Origin: an uncultured Verrucomicrobia subdivision 3 bacterium
GTDB taxonomy: Bacteria; Verrucomicrobiota; Verrucomicrobiae; Limisphaerales; UBA11358
Direction: 5' to 3'
NCBI GenBank assembly: GCA_903847285.1
Contig: CAINDH010000188.1
Coordinates: forward strand, 1-33,518
Length of the DNA stretch: 33,518 nt
Shown piece by piece: positions 23,651-31,628 of the stretch; the first letter of the stretch is position 1, and the number at the start of each line of letters is the position of its first letter. The notes under the pieces were generated by a model. It had not been told where the DNA came from, ran no database searches, and was given only the letters and a program-made list of their open reading frames with translations. The position numbers and the translations under genes are program-made.

Positions 23651-26495
23651 ATTGCAGGTTGTTGTCTGTCCCAGGCTGCAGGCGCAGACCAACTCACAGC
23701 AGATTTACCTCAACTGCCTCACCAACTTCGAGACCTACGCGGAAACCATCTGGCATACTAGCGCAACGATTCCTGATTCCGGTTACTGGGGCGACGGTGG
23801 CAGCACGGGCAACGGCGGCATCCGAGGTAACGGCGGCGTGGCGCTTGCATACGCAACGCTCGCAGTCGCGCTTCCGAACGATCCGAAATTCACCAACCGC
23901 ATCGCGCGCGTGCGGCAGGCGGCGAATTACGATTTCAACACTCACGTCACCGGCGGCTTCAATACCACCAGCGGCAATAAGTGGGGCTGGAGCGGCGTCA
24001 GCACTGATTGGCAGACGCCCGAGTGGAGTGCCACGATGGGGCTAGCCTGCATTTTGATCCAAACTAATTTACCCGCCGCGACCATTGCCGGTGTTAAAAA
24101 ATTTCTTGGCAGCGAAGCCGATCACCGCGCCACGCTCGCGCCACGGTCTGGCCATGTCAGCGATACTGCCGCCGAAGAAGTCGCGTGGCAGGCGAACGTT
24201 TTAGCCATCGCCGCCGCGTGGATGAGCAACAGCAATAGCGTCAACACCTGGTCGAACGCCGCAAAAAATTATCTCGTTAACACCTACACGGTCAGCAGTT
24301 CTGCCGGTGATCCGCTGGCCAGTTGGATCACCACTTACAATCTTTACAATGATTGGGCATTGGAGAACCACGGTTTCTATCATCCGACTTACGAGATGGT
24401 CGCGGGCATGTCGCTGGGCGATTCGCTGCAAATGGCGAAACTCGCGAACACGAACATGGCTGCGCAATTTCTGCCGTTCGCCGAGCACAATGTCATGGCA
24501 GCGTGGACGAATAACATGAGCGGCATGGTCATGGACTCTGGCGATTTCGCATATCCCGCTGGCCTCGACTGGGAACTTCACGATTACGAGCAATACAGTT
24601 TCATCGCTTGGGTGGCTTCGCACTTTAATGACCCCGTGGCGCGCTGGGCAGACTACCGGCTCGCGCAAGTCACCCGCTACCGCCAGCAGGTAAACGGTGA
24701 TGGCGAATTCGTCGGACCGAGCGGCGGCGGATTTTATCGCGAAGCCGTGGAAGCGCGGCGCGTGGCCATTTGTTGGCTGCATTGGGCCAATGCGGATTTT
24801 CCCAACGGTGTTTCAACCGCGCCCGCCCGCGCGCTGCAAAATTTAACCGACGTGGCGGTGCTGACTTCACGCGGCACGAATGGTTTTGTGACCATCTGCT
24901 ACGGCCCGCAGACAAACGGGACAGCCGCGCGCATCATGGCGACAATTGAACCAGTCTGCGTCGGTTTCCCGTCCAACACCATCGTTACCTCGCCGCGCTT
25001 GCCGGGTATCATCGGCCTCGGGGCGATGGGAACTCCGACTGGGGCGCGGATGGTAAGTTTGGTTACGAACGCAAATGGTTTCATCGCTGAGTTGCAGCTC
25101 ACGAATGGCGCGAATGGCACGACCGAAATTTATTTCAACAACACCGGCGACAGCGTGGGCATCATCGAGGTGCCAAACCCCGTAAATGGTTTTGCGAATA
25201 GCGCAGCGGCGAGTTTCAGCACCGGCATCGAGAACGATCCGCTCTGTGGCAACTCTCGCCTCCTCGAATGGGGGAATGGCAGCACTAACATCACCAGCCG
25301 CAGCGGCAAGGTGGCGAACCTGACCAATAACTGGATTTGTGTCAGCGGCAACTACGGCCTCGCTACTGGACCTTCGGGTTATTTTAATTATACCGCCGTG
25401 ACGACTTACAATCGCCTCGGTGCGTCGGAAGACACGCTCGCATTTATCCCGACGAATTCTCTGACGCCGCGCTATGCCGTTTATTTTCCAGGCAAGACGA
25501 CGTTGCAGACTTCCAATCTCGCCGCACAAATCGTTTGGAATATTTCCGGAACAAACGCCACGTTAAGTTTCCCGGCGGCAGGTGGGATTGCACAAGTTTC
25601 CGCAATTGTCCCGCTCGTTTCGACGAACCCGACTTATCCGCCATATCAGTTGCCCGTGGCGAGCGTGTCCGCTTCTTCCACGCAGAGCGGCTCTTTTCCG
25701 CCGACGAATGCTGTGGACAACGCCAGTTCCACCTTCTGGGTTTCGCTCTTTGGCCCGACGAATCACGCCGAGTGGTTGCAGGTAAATTTTTCGCGCCCCG
25801 TTGCCATTTCTCAATTCAAGGAAACCCCGCGCAACGCAAACAGTGGCTACGGGCCCTACACGTTTCAGATGTGGTGCAATGTCAGTAGCGCGATTCCTGC
25901 GAGCGGCATCCCGACAAGTGGCTCGAATTTTTGGAGCGGCACCGGCTTTCCGCTCACTACGCTGGATGTGAAACTGGGTTCGCTCGTCTATGCGACGAAC
26001 GCCGTCATCGTCGTGACCGGTGCTTACGACAACGGCACCACTGTAAACCCGCGCACGGTGCAGCTTGCTGAATTAATTTTCTTCGAGCGCGCACTGCCGG
26101 GAACCTTTGCTGACTGGCAGTTTCAAAACTTTTCCGATGCTCAACTCACGAATGCCGCCATCGGCATCGCGTCCGCCGATCCCGATGGCGACGGCGTGCC
26201 AAACCTGTTGGAGTTTTCCGTCGGCGGAAATCCGTCCGTGGCCGATGCGACCAATGCGGTGGTGCGCGGTGGGCTCGTCGCTGGACAATTCACGTTTCAA
26301 TTTCAGGAGCGCAACGTGCTAGGCAACGTGGCGCGGCAATTTCAAGTGGCAGGAGATTTACTGAATTGGACCAACCTCGCGCCGGTATCCGTTACGCCGC
26401 TCCAAAACTTTGGTGGCAAATCGCTGTATCAGGCGGTGTTCCCGGTGCAGCTTGATCCGCAGTTCTTCCGCATCCGCTACAGCGTGACGAATTGA
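23634..26495 (+). CDS. Large secreted F5/8C-domain protein, possibly polysaccharide-acting; start uncertain
   Basis: About 953 residues from a TTG at 23634. No ATG fits. An upstream non-ATG start in the same frame would add KKSPRF, a good basic signal-peptide front, so the true start is open. The signal is LAAVFLLQVVVCPRLQAQ. The large first half is helix-rich with Trp- and Gly-rich segments and contains NHGFY (Asn245, His246, Tyr249), reminiscent of catalytic Asn/His/Tyr in helical polysaccharide lyases, but I do not place it in a family. An F5/8 type C (discoidin-like) domain follows at about 672-820 (NAVDNASSTFW, EWLQVNFSRPVAISQFK). A DPDGDGVPNLLEF calcium-type repeat is at about 846-862, then a C-terminal module. 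It ends two bases before the convergent cytochrome gene. Confidence 0.75.
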   Translation: MAAVFLLQVVVCPRLQAQTNSQQIYLNCLTNFETYAETIWHTSATIPDSGYWGDGGSTGNGGIRGNGGVALAYATLAVALPNDPKFTNRIARVRQAANYDFNTHVTGGFNTTSGNKWGWSGVSTDWQTPEWSATMGLACILIQTNLPAATIAGVKKFLGSEADHRATLAPRSGHVSDTAAEEVAWQANVLAIAAAWMSNSNSVNTWSNAAKNYLVNTYTVSSSAGDPLASWITTYNLYNDWALENHGFYHPTYEMVAGMSLGDSLQMAKLANTNMAAQFLPFAEHNVMAAWTNNMSGMVMDSGDFAYPAGLDWELHDYEQYSFIAWVASHFNDPVARWADYRLAQVTRYRQQVNGDGEFVGPSGGGFYREAVEARRVAICWLHWANADFPNGVSTAPARALQNLTDVAVLTSRGTNGFVTICYGPQTNGTAARIMATIEPVCVGFPSNTIVTSPRLPGIIGLGAMGTPTGARMVSLVTNANGFIAELQLTNGANGTTEIYFNNTGDSVGIIEVPNPVNGFANSAAASFSTGIENDPLCGNSRLLEWGNGSTNITSRSGKVANLTNNWICVSGNYGLATGPSGYFNYTAVTTYNRLGASEDTLAFIPTNSLTPRYAVYFPGKTTLQTSNLAAQIVWNISGTNATLSFPAAGGIAQVSAIVPLVSTNPTYPPYQLPVASVSASSTQSGSFPPTNAVDNASSTFWVSLFGPTNHAEWLQVNFSRPVAISQFKETPRNANSGYGPYTFQMWCNVSSAIPASGIPTSGSNFWSGTGFPLTTLDVKLGSLVYATNAVIVVTGAYDNGTTVNPRTVQLAELIFFERALPGTFADWQFQNFSDAQLTNAAIGIASADPDGDGVPNLLEFSVGGNPSVADATNAVVRGGLVAGQFTFQFQERNVLGNVARQFQVAGDLLNWTNLAPVSVTPLQNFGGKSLYQAVFPVQLDPQFFRIRYSVTN

Positions 26496-26497
26496 AT

Positions 26498-28894
26498 TTA
26501 GTTCACGAACGAAGTTTCATTTGCCTGCAACAGTGCCTGGGCAAGTTCCTGCCACGCGGTCAGCGGCGCAGCTTTTTTGCCGGTGGCGTTGGGCTGACGT
26601 TTGATTGGCTTACCGCGAGGGTTCAGCTTCAACGGCTCAACGGCGGGCGGCACAGGGTTAGCCGAGTCGTCGAGCAGTTGCGTGGCGTTCACGAATTCCA
26701 AACCGAGTTTCGTTTCTACCGGCTCCGGTAGGCGTTGGTAAATTCGTTCGTAAAGAAATTGCAGCTTCGCCTCGTCGTCATCGGCCTCCTTAAAATTTTT
26801 CATCGCTACAAGTTGCTTGGCGAGGTTGATGACGAGCGGGTTGTTCATCAGATACAACGCCTGTTGCGGCACAGTCGTTTCGTAACGCTTGCCGGTGACC
26901 ATCGCGGGATCGGCAAAATCAAAGTTTACGAGGACGTCGGCGATGTTCGCGCGGTCCACGAAGTTGTAAATCGTCCGTCGGTTGGAATCCAGCGCGCGGT
27001 TTTGGATGGGACGGCCATAAAGATTCGTGTCCAACGTGCCGCCGATGGCAAGCAGGGAATCACGCAACGCCTCAAACTCCAGCCGCCGGGTGTTCGCGCG
27101 CCAGAGCAGGCGGTTGCCGGGGTCAATTTCCGCGTAACGCGGATTGCCCACGCTGCTTTGCTGGTAAACTTCCGAAAGCATGATGAGCCGGTGAAGTTTT
27201 TTGATGCTCCAGCCGTTCGTCATGAAATTCTGCGCCAGATAATCCAGCAGTTCAGGATGACTCGGTGGTTCCGACATCACGCCGAAATCATCAGGCGTTG
27301 GCACAAAGCCTGCGCCAAAGTGATGTTCCCAGATCCGGTTGACCATGACGCGTGCGGTGAGCGGATTGCTTTTGTTCGCAATCGCAAACGCCAGTTCAAG
27401 CCGCCCGCTTCCGTTCGTGTAAACCGGGCGGTTCGGCGGGGATAGCAATTGCAGAAAGCGGCGCGGGACAGTTTCCCCGCGGTTGCCGGCCTCACCGCGA
27501 ATGAACAGCGGCGAATCATGTCCGCGCGCGGCATCCTCCAAAGCCATCGCATGCATCGGCGCGGCGGTGTTGGTCAAATCCAGCATGGCAATATCGTGCT
27601 CGATGTTTTGCAACGTGCGGCGCGCCTGCTTGAACGCTTCTTGATCGCCGCTTTTGCGAAGTTTCGGCAGCGAGTCTTTTAAGTTCGATTCCTGAAAGGC
27701 AAGTTTCTCGCGTCCCTGATGGTATTCTTCAAACGCTTTCGTGACATAGACCGGCGAGACCACCGGCGCAACCTTCGGCTCCACGCTGCTGTCAAAAATT
27801 CCGCGCAGCGAATAATAATCCTTCTGCGGAATCGGATCGAACTTGTGGTCGTGACAACGCGCGCATGTCACGGTGAGTCCGAGAAAACCTTTGCACACGG
27901 CGTCAATGCGGTCGTTGAGGACGTCATTCTGCATGCCCATGAAATGATCGCCCACGGTGAGGAAGCCCAGCGCGGTGAGGTTCGTCGGGTTGTGTTGCGA
28001 CGTGGACAGCCGGTCGGCGGCAATCTGCTCCATCACAAAAATATTGTAGGGTTTGTCCTCGTTGAAACTGCGGATGACATAGTCGCGATACGTCCACGCG
28101 AAGGGATTGATGTTATCCTCGACGAAGCGGCGCGGCTGGCCTTTCGAGTCGCTGTAACGCGCCACGTCCAACCAGTGACGCCCCCAACGCTCGCCGTAGT
28201 GCGGCGAGGCGAGCAAGCGATCCACAACTTTCGCAAAGGCGTCCGGTGAATTGTCCTCCACGAACGCCTGCACTTCCTCCGGCGTCGGCGGCAGGCCGAT
28301 GAGATCGAACGTTGCGCGGCGAATGAGCGTGCGTTTGTCTGCCGGCGGATTCGGTTTAAGATTTTTCTCCGCAAGCTTGGCGAATATAAAATTATCCACG
28401 GGCGTGAGACACCAGCCGTTGTCATCTACTTTCGGAATCGTCACCGTTTTCACCGGCTGCCACGCCCAGTGGTTGGTTGTGTTGTCGCTAAATTTTTTCT
28501 GCGCGGCGGTTGCCACGCGCGGGTCGGGCGCGCCCATGCGAACCCATTGCTCCAGCGCGGCGATTGATTCGTCCGGCAATTTGTTTTTCTTCGGCATCTG
28601 TAAATCCGGGTCGGTGTAGCGCACGGCCTTGATGAGCAGACTTTTTTCCGGGTCGCCGGGAACGATGACCGGGCCGGAATCGCCGCCGTGCAGCACGCCC
28701 TCGCGTGAATCAAGCAGGAGACCGCCTTTTACTTTTTCTGTCTGCGCGCTGTGGCACTTGTAGCAATTGTCGGCCAGCAGCGGGCGGATTTTGTTTTCAA
28801 AATACTCTGACTGCGACGGCGTCAGATCAGCAGTGGCGGCGCGCTGCGAAATTGCGCATATAAAAATAGCCGTCAGCAGAAAAAGATTTTTCAT
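26498..28894 (-). CDS. Secreted cytochrome c/DUF1549/DUF1553 (PSD1) protein
   Basis: A 798-residue exported protein of a family very common in Planctomycetes and Verrucomicrobia. A signal peptide is at 1-22. The planctomycete-type cytochrome c domain has the heme motif CYKCH (Cys44, Cys47, His48) and a possible axial Met100 (LQMPKK). The DUF1549 part (about 155-360) has NFIFAKLAEKNL, RRATFDLIGLPPTPEEV and YGERWGRHWLDVARYSDS. The DUF1553 part (about 500-760) has LTARVMVNRIWEHHFG and SHPELLDYLAQNF. The family is linked to breakdown of sulfated or other polysaccharides, but the reaction is unknown. It overlaps the upstream DUF1501 gene by 4 nt (ATGA), so the two are translated in coupling. Confidence 0.94.
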   Translation of the reverse strand: MKNLFLLTAIFICAISQRAATADLTPSQSEYFENKIRPLLADNCYKCHSAQTEKVKGGLLLDSREGVLHGGDSGPVIVPGDPEKSLLIKAVRYTDPDLQMPKKNKLPDESIAALEQWVRMGAPDPRVATAAQKKFSDNTTNHWAWQPVKTVTIPKVDDNGWCLTPVDNFIFAKLAEKNLKPNPPADKRTLIRRATFDLIGLPPTPEEVQAFVEDNSPDAFAKVVDRLLASPHYGERWGRHWLDVARYSDSKGQPRRFVEDNINPFAWTYRDYVIRSFNEDKPYNIFVMEQIAADRLSTSQHNPTNLTALGFLTVGDHFMGMQNDVLNDRIDAVCKGFLGLTVTCARCHDHKFDPIPQKDYYSLRGIFDSSVEPKVAPVVSPVYVTKAFEEYHQGREKLAFQESNLKDSLPKLRKSGDQEAFKQARRTLQNIEHDIAMLDLTNTAAPMHAMALEDAARGHDSPLFIRGEAGNRGETVPRRFLQLLSPPNRPVYTNGSGRLELAFAIANKSNPLTARVMVNRIWEHHFGAGFVPTPDDFGVMSEPPSHPELLDYLAQNFMTNGWSIKKLHRLIMLSEVYQQSSVGNPRYAEIDPGNRLLWRANTRRLEFEALRDSLLAIGGTLDTNLYGRPIQNRALDSNRRTIYNFVDRANIADVLVNFDFADPAMVTGKRYETTVPQQALYLMNNPLVINLAKQLVAMKNFKEADDDEAKLQFLYERIYQRLPEPVETKLGLEFVNATQLLDDSANPVPPAVEPLKLNPRGKPIKRQPNATGKKAAPLTAWQELAQALLQANETSFVN

Positions 28895-30300
28895 GCAAAA
28901 ACTGGCTTGATGATCTCACCGTAGGTTTCCGTCAGGCGGAAGTCGCGGCCATTGTAGCGGTAGGTGAGTTTTTTGTGGTCGAAGCCGAGCAGCGCAAGAA
29001 TCGTCGCGTGCAGGTCGTGGACGTGAACCTTATCTTTCACTGACGCGTTGCCAAATTCATCCGTCTCGCCGTAGGTCATGCCGCCGCGCACCCCGCCGCC
29101 CGCGAGAATGGTCGTGAACGCTTTCGCGTTGTGGTCGCGACCAGGATTGTCGCCGCCGTTGCGGTCACGCACCGGCTTGCGTCCGAACTCGCCGCCCCAG
29201 ACGACGAGCGTCTCGTCAAACAGCCCGCGCTGTTTCAAATCCTGGATGAACGCCGCGAGGGGCTTATCTATATCCTTCGCGCGATCCGCCAGCTTCTCTT
29301 CCAGATCCTGATGATGATCCCAGCCGCCCGCCCACACCTGCACGAAACGAACGCCGCGTTCGATGAGGCGGCGCGCGATGAGCAACTGATTTCCCTGCGC
29401 GGTGCGACCGTAAGCCTCGCGCGTGGCCGCCGATTCTTTGTTCAAATCAAACGCATCCGTCGCCTCGGTCTGCATCTTGAACGCCATTTCAAATGCCTCC
29501 AGCCGCGCTTCGAGCTGCGCCTCCTTCTGCATATTTTGGCTGTGCAGTTCGTTCAGTTTGTGGACGAGATCGAGCTGGCGGCGCTGCTCCGGTAACGGCG
29601 TGTTCGGGTTGCGAATGTTTTCGATGAGCTGGTTGAGCGTGGGAACTTTAGTGTTCACGCTCACGCCTTGGTAAAGCCCCGGTAAAAATGACGATTGCCA
29701 GTTCGCCGTGCCACCGGGCGGTGGACCGCCGGGTCTCAACGAAACAAAGCCCGGCATATTCTGGTTTTCCGAACCCAGACCATAAAGCACCCACGAACCG
29801 AGGCTCGGACGAACGAGGCGCGAGCCGGTGTTCATCATGATTGTCGCGACTTCATGCGCTGGGATGTCGGTGAACATCGACTTAATGACGCACAAGTCAT
29901 CCACCTGCTCGCCGAGGTGCGGAAAAACTTCGCTGACCTCGATGCCGGATTTACCCTTCTTGGAAAACTTGAACGGCGACGCCATCGCCACACCGTCCAT
30001 GCCGGGAATCGGTTTGCCGTCCAATTTGGCGAGCGACGGCTTGTAATCCCAGGTGTCCACGTGCGACGGCGCACCTTGGGCAAAGATGTGGACGACGTGC
30101 TTGGCCTTGGCCGGGAGCGGCGGCGTCTTGGGCAGCAAGTTTGCCTCGGCTTCCAATGCTCCGGCAGCGGAGAAAAGGCCTTCGCCCAAAAGCGAGGCCA
30201 GACTCAACGCGCCAAACCCCATCCCCGCGCGTTGCAAGAACTGGCGGCGCGTAAGAAAGTGATCCTCCAGGTCAACCATTCTATGTTCATCGGGATTCAT
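28891..30300 (-). CDS. DUF1501 protein, twin-arginine exported
   Basis: A 469-residue protein. The frame is open up to 30660, but Met 30300 gives a short N-terminus before a Tat signal (LTRRQFLQRAGMGFGALSLASLLG, Arg18/Arg19). A second Met at 30279 is also possible. DUF1501 marks are HVVHIFAQGAPSHVDTWDYKP near the start, VQVWAGGWDHHQDLE in the middle, and ETLVVWGGEFGRKP with HNAKAFTTILAGGGVRGG near the end. The fold is of the alkaline phosphatase/sulfatase type, with the usual catalytic residue missing as far as can be told. It is the partner of the cytochrome/DUF1553 gene that overlaps its end. Confidence 0.93.
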   Translation of the reverse strand: MNPDEHRMVDLEDHFLTRRQFLQRAGMGFGALSLASLLGEGLFSAAGALEAEANLLPKTPPLPAKAKHVVHIFAQGAPSHVDTWDYKPSLAKLDGKPIPGMDGVAMASPFKFSKKGKSGIEVSEVFPHLGEQVDDLCVIKSMFTDIPAHEVATIMMNTGSRLVRPSLGSWVLYGLGSENQNMPGFVSLRPGGPPPGGTANWQSSFLPGLYQGVSVNTKVPTLNQLIENIRNPNTPLPEQRRQLDLVHKLNELHSQNMQKEAQLEARLEAFEMAFKMQTEATDAFDLNKESAATREAYGRTAQGNQLLIARRLIERGVRFVQVWAGGWDHHQDLEEKLADRAKDIDKPLAAFIQDLKQRGLFDETLVVWGGEFGRKPVRDRNGGDNPGRDHNAKAFTTILAGGGVRGGMTYGETDEFGNASVKDKVHVHDLHATILALLGFDHKKLTYRYNGRDFRLTETYGEIIKPVFA

Positions 30301-30386
30301 AAGTTGAATATGCAGTATTCGACGTGGAAGGCGAACGAATGGTTTCAGATTGTTTGCAACAATCAATCGCGCAACAATCGTCCGCG

Positions 30387-30965
30387 ATGTTGCCAACTGA
30401 ATTTTCCAAGTGTGAATGTCGCCATTGCCAAGGTCACATCGAGTTTCCCCTTGCCGCTGCTGGCGAGAGCATCGCGTGTCCGCACTGCGGGCAGCCGACG
30501 GAGTTGCCTGAGGTGGTGAAGCCGATAAAAAAATCCGCGCGCGGGCTGATGGTTGGAATGTTCGCCTGTGTGGTCGTGGTCGTGGCGGTGATGTTGGTTC
30601 TGAAAAAATCCGCGCTGGTTTCCGCACCGGAAAAAATTGTTCTCTCCCTCCCCAACGCACCCGCCGCGCTGGCGCCGGATGAATTGGCGACGAACGGGTT
30701 TGCCCTCTCCACGTTCAAGCTGGAACGCGCACCGGGCAGCTCGCTCGTGTATGTCACCGGCACCGTGCGGAACTTGCAGGTCAAGCAACGCTTCGGCGTG
30801 AAGATCATTTTTGGATTGCTCGCCACCAACCAAACTTCGGTCGGCACTGCGTCGGATTATGCGGCGACGTTGGAGGCGAACGGACGCTGGCAATTCAAGG
30901 CGCTGGTGATGGAATCCAAAGCCACCACCGCCAGCTTAAATTCGATCCGCGAAGAACAGAACTGA
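30387..30965 (+). CDS. Zinc-ribbon membrane protein, unknown role
   Basis: 192 residues from ATG 30387; an upstream in-frame GTG at 30324 is less likely because the part between has no family-like features. The N-terminus carries a zinc ribbon with CRHC (Cys11/Cys14) and CPHC (Cys31/Cys34). A membrane segment is at about 51-72 (GLMVGMFACVVVVVAVMLVL). The rest is a soluble outside domain with FKLERAPGSSLVYVTGTVRN and GRWQFKALV, which resembles the FxxLyr-type beta-sandwiches that follow such zinc ribbons. It lies back to back with the DUF1501 gene. Confidence 0.8.
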   Translation: MLPTEFSKCECRHCQGHIEFPLAAAGESIACPHCGQPTELPEVVKPIKKSARGLMVGMFACVVVVVAVMLVLKKSALVSAPEKIVLSLPNAPAALAPDELATNGFALSTFKLERAPGSSLVYVTGTVRNLQVKQRFGVKIIFGLLATNQTSVGTASDYAATLEANGRWQFKALVMESKATTASLNSIREEQN

Positions 30966-31008
30966 TTCCTTTTAAGTTAGAGGTTGGAAGTTAAAAGTTG
31001 AACTGGCC

Positions 31009-31039
31009 TTGACTTGATACGGTGGACAGAAGGTATAAA
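31009..31039 (+). promoter_or_regulatory. Possible sigma70-like promoter of the lipoprotein gene
   Basis: TTGACT at 31009-31014 and TATAAA at 31034-31039 are 19 nt apart, slightly longer than ideal. They lie about 55-85 nt before the start codon at 31095, leaving a short leader with a GAGG ribosome binding site. The match to consensus is good, but the spacing lowers confidence. Confidence 0.4.
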
Positions 31040-31094
31040 CCAAAATCAAAGACGGTAGGGTTACACCCCATGGTTGTTAAACCGAGGACGAGTC

Positions 31095-31553
31095 ATGCTG
31101 CGAGCTATGAAAAATCAAGCATTGCTCATCACGTTCCTCGCCGTCGCCACCTTCGCCGTGGCTTGCGATAAGGAGAAAACCGCCACGCAACAAATCGAGA
31201 CGGTCAAGGCCGAGACCAAAGCCGCAGCGCAGGACATGAAGGATTACACCTACGCGCAAAAGGCGGAATTCGTCACCTACATGCAGGCGCAACTGGAAGC
31301 GCTGGATGCGGACCTAGATAAGCTCGCCGCCAAGATTGAAAAATCCAGTGAGGCGATGAAAGCCGATGCCAAGCCGAAGCTGGCCGCGTTGCGCGAGCAG
31401 GCCGCGAACATGAAGCAACAGCTCGCCGATTCCCAGAACGCCACCGAGACGACCTGGGACAGCGTCAAGACTGCCTCCAAAAAAACCTGGGACTCGCTCG
31501 CAAAAAGTTTTGCCGAAGCCCGCCAATGGGCCAGTGACAAGATTGCGCCGTAA
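31095..31553 (+). CDS. Coiled-coil lipoprotein, sll1863-like stress protein
   Basis: About 152 residues from ATG 31095, chosen because GAGG lies 7 nt before it; ATG 31107 is an alternative. The signal peptide ends in a lipobox (FAVAC), so the mature protein is probably a lipoprotein starting at the Cys before DKEK. The rest is one long charged helix with heptad-like spacing (YMQAQLEALDADLDKLAAKI, KLAALREQAANMKQQLADSQ) and Trp-containing segments near the end (TTWDSVKTASKKTWDSLAKSF). This pattern fits the sll1863 stress-response family; the assignment is by appearance only. Confidence 0.75.
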   Translation: MLRAMKNQALLITFLAVATFAVACDKEKTATQQIETVKAETKAAAQDMKDYTYAQKAEFVTYMQAQLEALDADLDKLAAKIEKSSEAMKADAKPKLAALREQAANMKQQLADSQNATETTWDSVKTASKKTWDSLAKSFAEARQWASDKIAP

Positions 31554-31628
31554 GTTGAACGGGAAAATTTTCGTAGCCAACGCGGCGCGCAAAATCTATC
31601 TGCGTTTTCCAGAAATGAACATCACGAG

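Noticed and set aside
30356..30379. Direct repeat GCAACAATC, twice, 15 nt apart, before the zinc-ribbon gene
   Set aside because: Only two short copies and no link to a promoter; could be chance.
30301..30660. Extended start of the DUF1501 gene
   Set aside because: The extra 120 residues have no family match, are Arg/Pro-rich and overlap the divergent zinc-ribbon gene; Met 30300 precedes a proper Tat signal.
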